NCBI RefSeq assembly: GCF_030323145.1
Contig: NZ_CP100470.1
Span: 1,054,001-1,118,000 of the forward strand
Origin: Mesorhizobium sp. C432A
GTDB taxonomy: Bacteria > Pseudomonadota > Alphaproteobacteria > Rhizobiales > Rhizobiaceae
DNA: 64,000 bases
Direction of reading: 5' to 3'
Part shown: positions 38,851 to 47,524 of the stretch, one piece after another
Layout: each line of letters starts with the position of its first letter
Position numbering within the stretch: position 1 is the stretch's first letter
Notes under the pieces: generated by a model
Told to the model about the DNA's origin: nothing
The model's input: the letters and a program-made list of their open reading frames with translations, nothing else
Databases searched by the model: none
Made by a program: the position numbers and the translations under genes

Positions 38851-39449
38851 ATGACCGGCCACCATCCGCTCGATCGTGCCGAACTGCCTGATGATACGGC
38901 CGATCTCGCCCGCTATCTCATCGGCAAGCTCGTGGTGCGGGAGCTGCCGGAAGGCATCGTCAGCGGCCGTATCGTCGAGACCGAGGCCTATGTCACCGGC
39001 GACGCCGCCGGGCACGGCTATCGCGGCATGACGCCGCGCAACCGTTCGCTGTTCCTCGGGCCCGGACACGCCTACGTCTACCTCGCCTATGGGGTCTCCT
39101 GGATGCTCAATGTCTCGAGCGAGGGGCCGGGCACCGGCACCGGCGTGCTGATCCGGGCGCTGGAGCCGCTCGAAGGCATCGCCATCATGCGGCTGAACCG
39201 GGGCGTGGAGCGCCTGCGCGACCTGGCGCGCGGGCCGGGCGGCTCGCCCAGGCATTGCGGATCGACCGTTCGCTGGACGGCCTCGATCTGTGCCGCCAAG
39301 GCCCGCTATGGCTGGCAGCCGACGAGCACGAGCCCGGCGACATCGGCCAAGGCATCCGCATCGGCATCACGAAGGATGCGGACCGCCCGCTGCGGTTCTA
39401 TGTCAGGGGCAGTCCGTTCGTCAGCGGTCCGCCATCGCTCAATTCCTGA
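38851..39449 (+). pseudogene. 3-methyladenine DNA glycosylase (Mpg/AAG type), frameshifted
   Basis: From ATG 38851 the protein reads as a family member: [38 protein letters not shown] and [18 protein letters not shown], ending in frame near 39240 after RDLARGPG. The conserved end ([18 protein letters not shown], then [13 protein letters not shown]) continues in the next frame to a TGA at 39447-39449. One missing base in the GC run at about 39235-39250 accounts for it (599 bases rather than 600). It would excise alkylated purines if intact; a sequencing error is not excluded. Confidence 0.75.
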
Positions 39450-39453
39450 ACGC

Positions 39454-40590
39454 TCAGTCGAGCGTGCGCCTGAACCGCACCAATGCGACGCCGGCAAACA
39501 AGGCCACGAACCCGACCAGCCAGGCGATCTCGCCCGCAACCGCCGGCAGTTCGGCGCCCTTCAGCATCACCGCGCGGGTGATGCGCAGAAAATGCGTAAG
39601 CGGAAAAATCTCGCCGAAGGTCTGCGCCCAGCCCGGCATGCCGCGATAGGGGAACATGAAGCCGGACAAAAGGATCGACGGCAGGAAGAAGAAGAAGGTC
39701 AGCTGCAGCGCCTGCATCTGCGTGCGGGCGATGGTCGAGATGGTGTAGCCAAGCAGCACCAGCGCCAGCACGAACACCAGCACGGCGGTAAGCAGCAGCG
39801 ACATCGAGCCGGTGAAAGGAATGGCGAACAGAAGCTTGGACGCCGCCAGCACCACCACCACCTGGACGCCGCCGACCACCAGATAGGGCAGCACCTTGCC
39901 CAGCATGATCTCGAACGGACTGGACGGCATGGCGAGCAGGTTTTCCATCGTGCCGCGCTCCGTCTCGCGCGTCAGCGCGATCGATGTCATCATCACCAGG
40001 GTCATCTGCAGGATGACGCCGAGCAGGCCGGGGACGATGTTGTATTGCGAGATGCCTTCGGGATTGTAGCGCTGGTGCACCACCACATCGAGCTGGCCCC
40101 TGGCGGTCTCAGTCGCCGCCTCCTGCATGCCTTGCGCCCGAAGCAGCGCCTGGCTGGCCACTTTGCTCAGCGTCGAGATGGCGCCGCTGGCGGCGGCCGG
40201 GTCGGTGGCGTCGGCCTCGATCAGGATCTGCGGGTTGTCGCCGCGCTCCACCCGGCGGCCGAAATCGGCCGGGATGGTGACGACGAAGGCGACATCGCCG
40301 CGCGCCATCAGGAATTCGGCAGCCTCGGCACTTTGCGCAACATGGTCGAAGCGGTAGTAGCCGGTCGTCTGCAGGGCCGCGACAATGGCGCGGGTGTAGG
40401 GGTCGTTGCTGGTCGCCACCAGTGCGGCAGGCAGGCTTTTGGGATCGTTGTTGATGGCGTAGCCGAACAGCACCAGCTGTAAAAGCGGCACGCCCAGCAT
40501 CATGGCGAAGGTGATGCGGTCGCGCCGCATCTGGATGAATTCCTTGACCAGCAGCGCACCGAGCCTGGCGAAGGAGAAGACGCTGTTCAT
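39454..40590 (-). CDS. ABC-2 type export permease
   Basis: A 378-residue inner-membrane protein with one N-terminal helix, a large periplasmic domain (about 45-170) and five C-terminal helices, the YbhS/YbhR-like type. [25 protein letters not shown] is the conserved cytoplasmic coupling region. It forms the channel of the exporter coded by the two upstream genes: its ATG overlaps the ATPase stop by 4 bases. Only one permease gene is present, so it probably works as a homodimer. Confidence 0.9.
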   Translation of the reverse strand: MNSVFSFARLGALLVKEFIQMRRDRITFAMMLGVPLLQLVLFGYAINNDPKSLPAALVATSNDPYTRAIVAALQTTGYYRFDHVAQSAEAAEFLMARGDVAFVVTIPADFGRRVERGDNPQILIEADATDPAAASGAISTLSKVASQALLRAQGMQEAATETARGQLDVVVHQRYNPEGISQYNIVPGLLGVILQMTLVMMTSIALTRETERGTMENLLAMPSSPFEIMLGKVLPYLVVGGVQVVVVLAASKLLFAIPFTGSMSLLLTAVLVFVLALVLLGYTISTIARTQMQALQLTFFFFLPSILLSGFMFPYRGMPGWAQTFGEIFPLTHFLRITRAVMLKGAELPAVAGEIAWLVGFVALFAGVALVRFRRTLD

Positions 40591-41507
40591 GCCATATTGT
40601 CCTTCGAGCCGGACATGAACTGGATGAACACATCCTCGAGGCTGGTCTCGCCGGGTTTTACGCTGACGCCCTTGTGCTCCTTCTCGACATCGGCAAGCGC
40701 CTTTTCGAGCTTTGCCTTGTCGGAGCCGACGACATGCAGCGTGGCGCCGAACGGCGCCACCTGGTCGACGCCCGGCCGCCCCTTCAGTGCATCGGCGACC
40801 TGATCGAGGTGCGGCCCCTGCAGCACGAAAGTGGTCAACCCGGCGTTCTTCACCACCTCATCCACCGTGCCGGTGGCCAGCATCTTGCCGTAGGAGATGT
40901 AGCTGATGCGGTGGCAGCGCTCGGCTTCGTCCATGTAGTGGGTGGACACCAGCACGGTCAGACCGCCGCTCGCCAGCCGGTGGATCTCGTCCCAGAATTC
41001 GCGCCGCGCCTTCGGATCGACGCCGGCGGTCGGCTCGTCGAGCAGCAGCAGCTTCGGCTTGTGCATGATGCAGGCGGCCAGTGCCAGCCGCTGCTTCCAG
41101 CCGCCCGACAGCGTGCCGGCGAGCTGGTTGCGGCGGCTCGTCAGGCCAAGCTCTTCCAGCGTTTTCGACACATGCTCCTCGACCGGCTTCAGCCGGTAGA
41201 GCCGCGCCACGAATTCGAGATTCTCGCCGATCGTCAAATCCTCGTAGAACGAGAATTTCTGCGTCATGTAGCCGACTTCGCGCTTGATGCGGAGCGACTC
41301 GGTGCGGATGTTGAAACCCAGCACCGTACCTTCGCCCTCGTCGGGCGTCAGCAGGCCGCACATGATGCGGATGGTCGTCGTCTTGCCGGACCCGTTGGGC
41401 CCGAGAAAGCCGACGATCTCGCCCTCGGCCACCGTCATCGTCACATGGTCGACGACAGTCTTGTCGCCGAAGCGCTTGACCAGGCCATGAACGTCGATGG
41501 CGTTCAT
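40587..41507 (-). CDS. ABC-2 exporter ATP-binding protein
   Basis: A 306-residue nucleotide-binding protein. Walker A GPNGSGKTTTI (about 35-45), signature LSGGWKQRLALA (about 133-144) and Walker [14 protein letters not shown] (about 151-163) are intact. The C-terminal 80 residues form the extra domain common in drug and polysaccharide exporters. It is in an operon with a HlyD-type adaptor and an ABC-2 permease, like E. coli ybhGFSR, which extrudes drugs or metabolites. Confidence 0.94.
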   Translation of the reverse strand: MNAIDVHGLVKRFGDKTVVDHVTMTVAEGEIVGFLGPNGSGKTTTIRIMCGLLTPDEGEGTVLGFNIRTESLRIKREVGYMTQKFSFYEDLTIGENLEFVARLYRLKPVEEHVSKTLEELGLTSRRNQLAGTLSGGWKQRLALAACIMHKPKLLLLDEPTAGVDPKARREFWDEIHRLASGGLTVLVSTHYMDEAERCHRISYISYGKMLATGTVDEVVKNAGLTTFVLQGPHLDQVADALKGRPGVDQVAPFGATLHVVGSDKAKLEKALADVEKEHKGVSVKPGETSLEDVFIQFMSGSKDNMA

Positions 41508-42457
41508 TTTGCGGAGGCCGCCAGCTCGACATCGACGATCTGTCCCGGCTGCAGCGCTTGCGCCTTGCCCTCAGGCCGCGCCTCGACGAGGTAGACCAGC
41601 TTCTGCCGGTTCTCGAGCGAGTAGATCACCGGCGGGGTGAATTCCGGGTCGGGCGAGACATAGCTGACGCGCGCCTTCACCTCCGGCCCGCAGCCGTCGC
41701 AATGGACGACAAGCAGCGTGCCGACCTTGATCGACGAGAACGCACTTTCCGGGACATAGACGCTGAGCTTTACCGCACCGTCCGGCAACATCGAAATGAC
41801 AGGCGCGGTCGGACCGGCGGTGTCGCCGGGATTGCGGATGACGTCATTGATGCGGCCGGGCGAGGGTGCCGCCAGCACGCGCTTCGACAGCCGCCACTCA
41901 GACTGCTTCAACGCCGACTGCGCCTGTTTGACCTGATTGTCTGCCGCCTTGATCGTTTCGGGACGCGCAGGCAGACCGCCGACGGCAAGGTTGGCCTGCG
42001 CCTGGCCGACCTGCGCATTGGCGGTCTCCAGCGTCGCGGCGGCGGTGTCGTAGTCGGCCTGCGTGCCGGCGCCACGCTTGAACAGGTCGGCGGCGCGGTC
42101 GTATTTGCGCTTGGCATCCGTGGCCTGGGCCTTGGCCATGTCGACCTCGGCCTTCAGCACCGCGATCTCCTCCGGCCGCTTGCCGATCTGCAGGTCGGCA
42201 AGCTGCGCCTGCGCCTGGGCGAGCGCGGCCCCTGCCTGGGCGACGGCGATTTTTGCGTCGGCGCTTTCGAGAGTCACCACCGGCGTGCCTGATACAACAC
42301 GGTCGCCGCGCTTGACCGCGACGGTCTCGACCTGCGCCACTTCGATCGGCGCCAGCAACACATAGTCGCCCTCGACATAGCCGACGGCAAGCGGCGCTGC
42401 CGGCGCGCAGGCGCCGAACAGCTGGGCCGCGAGCGGCAGGGAACAGAGAAAACTCAT
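41504..42457 (-). CDS. HlyD/YbhG-family periplasmic adaptor protein
   Basis: A 317-residue membrane-fusion protein with an uncleaved N-terminal segment (about 1-24), biotinyl-lipoyl parts (QVETVAVKRGDRVVSGTPVVTLES; PGRINDVIRNPGDT), a long alpha-hairpin between about 75 and 180 (AQAQLADLQIGKRPEEIAVLKAEV) and a beta-barrel end. A cysteine at residue 16 and a signal-like start leave a lipoprotein form possible. It couples the ABC exporter to an outer-membrane channel. It overlaps its neighbours by 4 bases at both ends. Confidence 0.9.
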   Translation of the reverse strand: MSFLCSLPLAAQLFGACAPAAPLAVGYVEGDYVLLAPIEVAQVETVAVKRGDRVVSGTPVVTLESADAKIAVAQAGAALAQAQAQLADLQIGKRPEEIAVLKAEVDMAKAQATDAKRKYDRAADLFKRGAGTQADYDTAAATLETANAQVGQAQANLAVGGLPARPETIKAADNQVKQAQSALKQSEWRLSKRVLAAPSPGRINDVIRNPGDTAGPTAPVISMLPDGAVKLSVYVPESAFSSIKVGTLLVVHCDGCGPEVKARVSYVSPDPEFTPPVIYSLENRQKLVYLVEARPEGKAQALQPGQIVDVELAASAK

Positions 42458-43158
42458 CGCTTGCCCTCCTTGCGGGCGACCGGATTTCGGGCCGCCAGTA
42501 TGGCGCCAAGATTGCTTGTGACCGCCGCCACCACCTTGGCGGCTTCGGTGTTACCGATCTCGCGCCAGCCCATACGACGCATCACTGCTTCGCGGCCGAT
42601 GCGGAAATAGATGACCTGGCCGATCAGCGTGAAGACCACGAGCTTGGTGGCCTCGCTTTCGGCCGGCTCGCCCGTCGCCTGTTCCCAGATCTGGCAGAGG
42701 CGGCGATGCGTCGGTTCGAACACCCCGTCATAGATGCGGTCGAGGGCGGCCGTCGGATGCGTCAATTCCCTAAGTACAAATTGTACGATATCGCCAGCTT
42801 CCGGCCGGGCGACGATAAATCCTACCATCCGCTCCAATGCGGTCGAGAGCTGCGCCCGCGCCGTCTCTGAACTGGCTTGACCTTGCAGCTGCATGCCGCC
42901 GAGCGCCTGGCCGGCAACCGCCTGGATGGTCTTTACGATGTGGTCGGCGGCGGCCCCGCGGAGCCCTTCCTTGCCGCCGAAATGATAGGCGATGGAGCCG
43001 ATGTTGGCCTTCGCCTCCGCCGCGATCTCGCGCGTCGAGGTGCCGTCGAAGCCCTGCCGCCCGAACAGTTTGAGCGCGGCCAGCACCAGTGCGGCGCGCG
43101 TCTGCTCGGCGGGCGATGTCTCCTGGCGGGGCATTTTGTCGGGCGCGGATTTGATCAT
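42454..43158 (-). CDS. TetR/AcrR-family regulator with CerR-like C-terminal domain
   Basis: A 234-residue repressor. The helix-turn-helix is FDGTSTREIAAEAKANIGSIAYHFGGKEGL (about 38-67), and the C-terminal ligand domain has the DUF1956/CerR outline also seen in E. coli CecR (YbiH), which controls the related ybh exporter. It heads the exporter operon, overlapping the adaptor gene by 4 bases. The start at 43158 was chosen because the next upstream ATG (43194) would place coding sequence over a perfect 22-bp palindrome, the likely operator. Confidence 0.88.
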   Translation of the reverse strand: MIKSAPDKMPRQETSPAEQTRAALVLAALKLFGRQGFDGTSTREIAAEAKANIGSIAYHFGGKEGLRGAAADHIVKTIQAVAGQALGGMQLQGQASSETARAQLSTALERMVGFIVARPEAGDIVQFVLRELTHPTAALDRIYDGVFEPTHRRLCQIWEQATGEPAESEATKLVVFTLIGQVIYFRIGREAVMRRMGWREIGNTEAAKVVAAVTSNLGAILAARNPVARKEGKR

Positions 43159-43167
43159 GTCGGCCTG

Positions 43168-43189
43168 TTTAATCAATCGATTGATTAAA
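43168..43189. promoter_or_regulatory. 22-bp perfect palindromic operator of the TetR-exporter operon
   Basis: The base sequence TTTAATCAATCGATTGATTA, completed by AA, is identical to its reverse complement over all 22 bases. It is 10 bases before the regulator's chosen start and 61 bases before the divergent CYTH gene, so it could control both. Its A/T-rich nature against a GC-rich background strengthens the call. An autoregulatory TetR operator is the simplest reading. Confidence 0.85.
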
Positions 43190-43250
43190 GTCAAATTGAT
43201 TATCTACGGCCGCTTGCCATGTCGAGCCGCAGACGCTTTAGTGCGCGGCC

Positions 43251-43748
43251 ATGGGCAAGGAAGTCGAACGCAAGTTCCTGGTCTCCAGCGCCGAATGGCT
43301 AGAAATGGCCGAGGCGAATATACGCATTCGCCAGTTCTATCTTGCCGCAGCACCTGGCCGCACCGTGCGCGTGCGCATCAGCGACGGCAGTTCGGCGAAG
43401 CTGACGCTTAAATTCGGCAGCAAGATCCGCGAGCGCGACGAATACGAATATGAAATTCCTCTGACTGATGCCGAGGAGATGCTGGCCTTCGCCATCGGAC
43501 ATGTCATCGAGAAGACACGCCACCATGTTAGGCATCGCGGCTATCTCTACGAAGTCGATGTTTTCGGCGGGATCCTAGCCGGCCTTGTGGTGGCCGAACT
43601 GGAGACGCCGGAGGATGTACCTGACGAAATGCTGCCCGATTGGCTCGGCCGCGAAGTGACCGGCGAGCAGAGATTTTACAACGCGTCGCTCGCCCTAGAG
43701 CCGGATGATTTTAGGTCGGGTCGACCTAAAATCGGAATCCGGCTCTAA
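43251..43748 (+). CDS. CYTH domain protein (triphosphatase-tunnel family)
   Basis: A 165-residue single-domain CYTH protein. N-terminal EVERKFLV is the conserved ExExK motif, with later RVRISDGSSAKLTLKF, YEYEIPL and VAELE providing the acidic and basic residues of the tunnel. CYTH enzymes hydrolyse triphosphates (inorganic triphosphate, thiamine triphosphate). The last 17 residues (149-165) come from an inserted two-hairpin repeat and break family similarity, so the original end was probably replaced. It is followed by a CHAD-domain gene. Confidence 0.88.
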   Translation: MGKEVERKFLVSSAEWLEMAEANIRIRQFYLAAAPGRTVRVRISDGSSAKLTLKFGSKIRERDEYEYEIPLTDAEEMLAFAIGHVIEKTRHHVRHRGYLYEVDVFGGILAGLVVAELETPEDVPDEMLPDWLGREVTGEQRFYNASLALEPDDFRSGRPKIGIRL

Positions 43749-43812
43749 TCAAAAGAGATGGAGCATGATGTCGTCCGAAAACCGCTTCACACTTTTCGGC
43801 ATCATGCTCTAG
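43696..43812. repeat. Two-hairpin RIME-like palindromic element, copy 2 (overlaps CYTH coding end)
   Basis: Hairpin B (43696-43747, arms TAGAGCCGGAT../..ATCCGGCTCTA with inner ATTTTAGGTCG/CGACCTAAAAT) is joined to hairpin A (43761-43812, GAGCATGATG../..CATCATGCTC with the ACCGCTTCACACTT core), ending in CTAG. The first palindrome is read as the CYTH protein tail, and the stop codon TAA falls at its edge (43746-43748). It lies between CYTH and CHAD, which run in the same direction. Confidence 0.75.
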
Positions 43813-43833
43813 GGGGATTCCGGAGATCGCCGC

Positions 43834-44772
43834 ATGAGCTTTCGCATCGATCCGCGCCTGCCGCTGACCGGCGAGGTCAGGCGTATCCTTGGCGAGGAGA
43901 TCGGCAAGGCGCTTGCCCATCTGGCCGTCGCGCGCGACCAGCCGGAGCAGGCATTGCACAAATGCCGCAAGCGGCTGAAGAGCGCGCGCGCCTTGCTGCG
44001 GCTGGTCCGTTCCGGAAATGAAACATTCTGTCGGACTGAGAACCAATGCTACCGTCAGGTGGCGGCGCTGCTTGCCGGGCCGCGCGAGGCGACCGCGCTG
44101 GTCGAGACCGTCGACCGGCTGGCAGCCGCCTTTCCCGAGCAGGTTGCCGGCGGCGGCCTCGACAGCGTGCGCGACCGGCTGATTGCCCGCCAGCATGAAA
44201 TGCATGCCGGCGCCGGCCTCGACGCCGCCATAGGCGCGGCCACCGCCGCCTGCGAGGAAGGCCTCATCAGGATAGAGCGGCTGCTGCTCCCCGATCTGCC
44301 TGAGCATGCAGCCGATGTGCTTGCGGAAGGCGCTCGCAAGACCTTGCGCCGTGCCAGGAAGGCGCTGGACCGGGCGGGATCGCGCGGCGAAGCAGAGGAT
44401 TTCCACGATCTGCGCAAGGCTGCCAAGACCCACTCGATGCATTTGTCGCTGCTCGGCCGGCTGTGGCCGACGCCGATCAAGGTGCGGCGCAAGGCGGTCG
44501 ACGAACTGGGCGAAAGGCTCGGCGAACTGCACGACGTCTTCGTCATGCGCGTGTTGCTCGAGGCCGACGGTGAGCCGCTCGGCGATGCGCAGGACACAAG
44601 GCTTCTTGGCAAGCTTTTGAAGCGCTCGGAAAAAAGCCTGAAGAAGAGCTGCCTCGCCGGAGCGGCCGAGCTGTTCGGCGACAGCCCCAAGCGCTCGACA
44701 AAGAAACTCGCGCGCAATGTGCGCGACGACCTCGCCGGCCCGGTATTGTCGAAAGAGGTCCCGGTCGGTTGA
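43834..44772 (+). CDS. CHAD domain-containing protein
   Basis: A 312-residue, almost all-helical protein. CHAD (conserved histidine alpha-helical) features are visible as HKCRKRLKSARALLRLVRS (about 47-65) and FHDLRKAAKTHSMHLSLL (about 190-207), with many Arg/Lys/His residues that bind polyphosphate. CHAD proteins go with CYTH triphosphatases, often fused; here the two are separate genes with a repeat between them. A polyphosphate granule or phosphate role is likely. No ppk gene is in the window. Confidence 0.88.
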   Translation: MSFRIDPRLPLTGEVRRILGEEIGKALAHLAVARDQPEQALHKCRKRLKSARALLRLVRSGNETFCRTENQCYRQVAALLAGPREATALVETVDRLAAAFPEQVAGGGLDSVRDRLIARQHEMHAGAGLDAAIGAATAACEEGLIRIERLLLPDLPEHAADVLAEGARKTLRRARKALDRAGSRGEAEDFHDLRKAAKTHSMHLSLLGRLWPTPIKVRRKAVDELGERLGELHDVFVMRVLLEADGEPLGDAQDTRLLGKLLKRSEKSLKKSCLAGAAELFGDSPKRSTKKLARNVRDDLAGPVLSKEVPVG

Positions 44773-44813
44773 TCATGGCCGAGGACGTCACCTCGTGCTA
44801 GTCACACTTTACC

Positions 44814-45614
44814 ATGACCGCGCCGCGCGACACGCTTCTCGACCGACTTGGCCGCTGGCTTGCCGGCCGGCTGCAGGACGAATCCTCGGGCTATGAGCCC
44901 TACACGCCGTCCGACGCCGAGACGTTGCGGCGCACGCTCGAACCCGGCGACATCCTGCTCATCGAAGGCAACCAGAAGATCTCCGCGGCCATCAAATACC
45001 TGACACAGTCGACCTGGTCGCATGCGGCCTTCTATATCGGCGATGCGTTGTCCGAACCGGAGGACGGATCGGAACGGCGTCGGCTGATCGAAGTCACGCT
45101 AGGCGAAGGCTGTGTCGCCGTGCCGCTGTCGCGCTACCGCACCTACAACACCCGTATCTGCCGGGCGAGCGGGCTGGCGCCGGAAGACCGCGACCATGTC
45201 GTCGCCTTCATGATCGGCAAGCTCGGCCTGAAATACGATCTCAAGAACATCTTCGACATGCTGCGCTTTTTCCTGCCGACGCCACCGGTGCCGGTGCGCT
45301 GGCGCCGCCGCATGCTGGCTTTCGGTTCCGGCGATCCGACGCGCGCCATTTGCTCGACGCTGATCGCCGAAGCCTATGGTGAGATCCGCTACCCGATCCT
45401 GCCCGAGATCACCCGCGCGCCCGGCCGCGCCTCGGCGCAGTCGAACTATTCGCGCCGCGAAATCCTGCACATCCGCCACCACTCGCTCTACACGCCGCGC
45501 GACTTCGACCTGTCGCCCTTCTTCCGCATCGTGAAACCGACGCTGGAATTTGGTTTCGACTACCGGGCGGTGACCTGGGAAGATAGGGCCGCTGAGGCGA
45601 AGGCCGCCGAATAG
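44814..45614 (+). CDS. YiiX/YebB-like permuted NlpC/P60 cysteine hydrolase
   Basis: A 266-residue protein of the YiiX-like permuted papain-fold family (C92). The catalytic His is in STWSHAAFYIG (about 64-74), the nucleophile Cys is in RAICSTLIAEAY (about 178-189), and GDILLIEG begins the fold. Such enzymes cleave amides or peptides, perhaps in the cell wall or in lipoproteins. The protein has no signal peptide, so it should be cytoplasmic or attach by its N-terminal amphipathic helix. It is 41 bases after CHAD; co-transcription is plausible. Confidence 0.8.
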   Translation: MTAPRDTLLDRLGRWLAGRLQDESSGYEPYTPSDAETLRRTLEPGDILLIEGNQKISAAIKYLTQSTWSHAAFYIGDALSEPEDGSERRRLIEVTLGEGCVAVPLSRYRTYNTRICRASGLAPEDRDHVVAFMIGKLGLKYDLKNIFDMLRFFLPTPPVPVRWRRRMLAFGSGDPTRAICSTLIAEAYGEIRYPILPEITRAPGRASAQSNYSRREILHIRHHSLYTPRDFDLSPFFRIVKPTLEFGFDYRAVTWEDRAAEAKAAE

Positions 45615-45621
45615 CAACCAT

Positions 45622-46209
45622 TCAAACCGGCGCCGATGGCGAGTGGCGCCATATGAGATCATTCGAGACAGTGTCGATGATCTCAGCGGAAAGCGTCGGA
45701 TCGGGCACGACGCGGGAGAGGATCACCGATCCGACCATTTCCGCTAGGAATGCGATCGCGGCACTCCGCTTCGCGGCCGGGTCGCTTCCAGGCAGGAGTG
45801 AAATGATCAACGCGATATAATTGCTGACGATGCTTCCGAAGAACGATCGAAGCGCTGGATCGTCGTGCCGGGCGGCATCGGCCGCCAGTGCGGTGAGGCT
45901 GCATCCGTGCCCCGGATTGTCGCGATGATGGTCCGAGATGTAGTGGCGCACGAGCGTCTCAAACGGAGTATCGGTCGAAGCGAGCCGGGCGGATAGATCG
46001 GCGCTCATGTCACTGAAGGCCCGCTGCATGGCCTGAACGATGAGGTCGTCCTTCGACTTGAATTGTCGGTAGAAGCCTCCGTGGGTAAGCCCGGCCGCGC
46101 TCATCAGATCGGCAATGCCGATCCCGTCGATCCCTTGTTCGCGGAAGAGCTTTGCGGCGGTATCGATGACCCGCTCTCGATTTAACTCGACCATCTCCTT
46201 GCTCACCTT
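45622..46209 (-). CDS. TetR/AcrR-family transcriptional regulator
   Basis: A 195-residue repressor. Start GTG 46209 gives the usual MKVSKEMVELNRERVIDTAA; the helix-turn-helix is GIGIADLMSAAGLTHGGFYRQF (about 34-55), close to the AcuR/NemR-like group that reacts to electrophiles. The C-terminal part (PGHGCSLTALAADAAR) has a Cys that could sense reactive compounds. It is divergent from the SDR gene at 46336, with AATGATTA inverted repeats between them, so it probably controls both. Convergent with the YiiX-like gene. Confidence 0.88.
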   Translation of the reverse strand, partial: KVSKEMVELNRERVIDTAAKLFREQGIDGIGIADLMSAAGLTHGGFYRQFKSKDDLIVQAMQRAFSDMSADLSARLASTDTPFETLVRHYISDHHRDNPGHGCSLTALAADAARHDDPALRSFFGSIVSNYIALIISLLPGSDPAAKRSAAIAFLAEMVGSVILSRVVPDPTLSAEIIDTVSNDLIWRHSPSAPV

Positions 46210-46271
46210 CACGACCGCATCCTCTCCTATTGATGATGATCGACATATAAGACGTGGCGGAGGCGCTTGAC

Positions 46272-46319
46272 AATGATTATGGCGGTCATTATCACCCAAT
46301 GATTACGATCATAATCATT
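46272..46319. promoter_or_regulatory. Divergent promoter region with two TetR-type inverted repeats
   Basis: Site 1 is AATGA (46272-46276) with TCATT (46286-46290). Site 2 is a near-perfect 22-base palindrome (46298-46319, AATGATTACGATCATAATCATT with a central mismatch). A TTGACA box (46267-46272) and TATCAC (46290-46295) spaced by 17 bases may be the promoter for the SDR gene, so a bound repressor would cover it. This is a motif reading, not a measured site. Confidence 0.65.
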
Positions 46320-46335
46320 ACGCAGGAAAGTTGAG

Positions 46336-47163
46336 ATGACACAAGTTCAGTCGCGCGCCGAGAAGATCGCGCTGATCACCGGCGCTTCGGGTGGCATCGG
46401 GCATGCGGCCGGACTTGCGCTCATCCGGGCGGGGTATCGCGTGTTCGGCACCAGCCGCCGAGCTGCGCCCAACGAAGTGCGTCAGGGCATTCACATGGTC
46501 CCTTGCGACGTCACCGATGATGGGTCCGTCAGAGACGCCATCAAGCAAGTTGTCGCCCTCGCCGGCCGGATCGACGTACTGGTAAACAATGCGGGCCGCA
46601 GCCTGATCGGCGGCGCCGAGGAATCATCGGTCGCTCAAGCCCAAAGCCTGTTCGACATAAATGTCTTCGGCATCGTTCGCATGACCAATGAAGTGCTGCC
46701 CATCATGCGCAGACAGGGCGAGGGCCGGATCATCAACATCAGTTCGGTGTCCGGTTTCCTGCCGGGGCCATTCACCGCCCTCTACACCGCCACCAAACAC
46801 GCAGTCGAAGGATATTCCGAGTCGCTCGATCACGAACTTCGAACGTTCGGCATCAGGGTTTCCCTTGTCGAGCCCGCCTTCACCCGCACCGGACTGGAAG
46901 AGAACGCCGAACAGCCTGACCGGATTTCCGGCGTCTACGAACAGGGGCGCTCAGCCATGAATTCGACCTGGCGCAACAGAATCGCGAGCGGCGATCCGGT
47001 GGAAGCCGTGGCCGACAAAGTGGTACAGGCAGCCACCGAAAAGACGCCGAGCATGCGCTATACGCCTGGCAGAACGGCAGGCCGTCTTCGCTTCATGCGG
47101 CGCTTCGTGCCCGAAAACATGTTCGACAAGAGCTTCCGCAAGCAGATGGGCGTGGCCGATTGA
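46336..47163 (+). CDS. SDR-family oxidoreductase
   Basis: A 275-residue classical SDR. It has ALITGASGGIGHAAGLAL for NAD(P) binding, VLVNNAGRSLIG, ISSVSGFLPGPFTALYTATKHAVEGY (Ser...YxxxK), and a C-terminal extension of about 70 residues that is Arg rich. It resembles the group of ketone/aldehyde reductases that TetR neighbours often regulate. The substrate is unknown. It is divergent from the TetR gene and under the two inverted repeats. Confidence 0.88.
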   Translation: MTQVQSRAEKIALITGASGGIGHAAGLALIRAGYRVFGTSRRAAPNEVRQGIHMVPCDVTDDGSVRDAIKQVVALAGRIDVLVNNAGRSLIGGAEESSVAQAQSLFDINVFGIVRMTNEVLPIMRRQGEGRIINISSVSGFLPGPFTALYTATKHAVEGYSESLDHELRTFGIRVSLVEPAFTRTGLEENAEQPDRISGVYEQGRSAMNSTWRNRIASGDPVEAVADKVVQAATEKTPSMRYTPGRTAGRLRFMRRFVPENMFDKSFRKQMGVAD

Positions 47164-47227
47164 TCTAAAATCACGGCATCGCCAGGCCAGTCCGGCAGGC
47201 GAGCCTCCTTTCGCCGAGGAGCGACGA

Positions 47228-47524
47228 ATGAAGTCCTATTTGTGCAAATATATTCCGCCGCGTTCCGACTTTCTGGCAACGATGACCACCGATGAGGAAG
47301 AGTGGATGAAGCAGCACGGAGCATTCCTGGATGACCTGCTTGAAAAGAGGCTTATCGTCGCGCACGGCCCCGTGATGGACCCGGCTGGCGGTTATGGGGT
47401 GTCGCTCTATCGGATTGCCGATGATCTGGACATAGAGGCGATCACCTCGGAGGACCCGATCGTGAAGAATGGCGCCGGGCACTACGAACACCATCCGATG
47501 CTGCATTTGAAAACGCACGGCTAA
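47228..47524 (+). CDS. YciI-like protein
   Basis: A 98-residue YCII-domain protein with a ferredoxin-like fold. The N-terminus MKSYLCKYIPPRSDF, EEEWMKQHGAFLDDL and GYGVSLYRI fit; the family's His-Asp pair near the middle suggests a hydrolase or dehydrochlorinase-like role that is rarely proven. It follows the SDR gene by 64 bases and may be read from the same promoter. A GAGG-type site (CGAGGAG) precedes the start. Confidence 0.82.
   Translation: MKSYLCKYIPPRSDFLATMTTDEEEWMKQHGAFLDDLLEKRLIVAHGPVMDPAGGYGVSLYRIADDLDIEAITSEDPIVKNGAGHYEHHPMLHLKTHG

Noticed and set aside
38812..40482. A 556-codon frame starting with the DNA glycosylase N-terminus
   Set aside because: Only the first part up to the frameshift is real; the rest runs antisense through the ABC permease.
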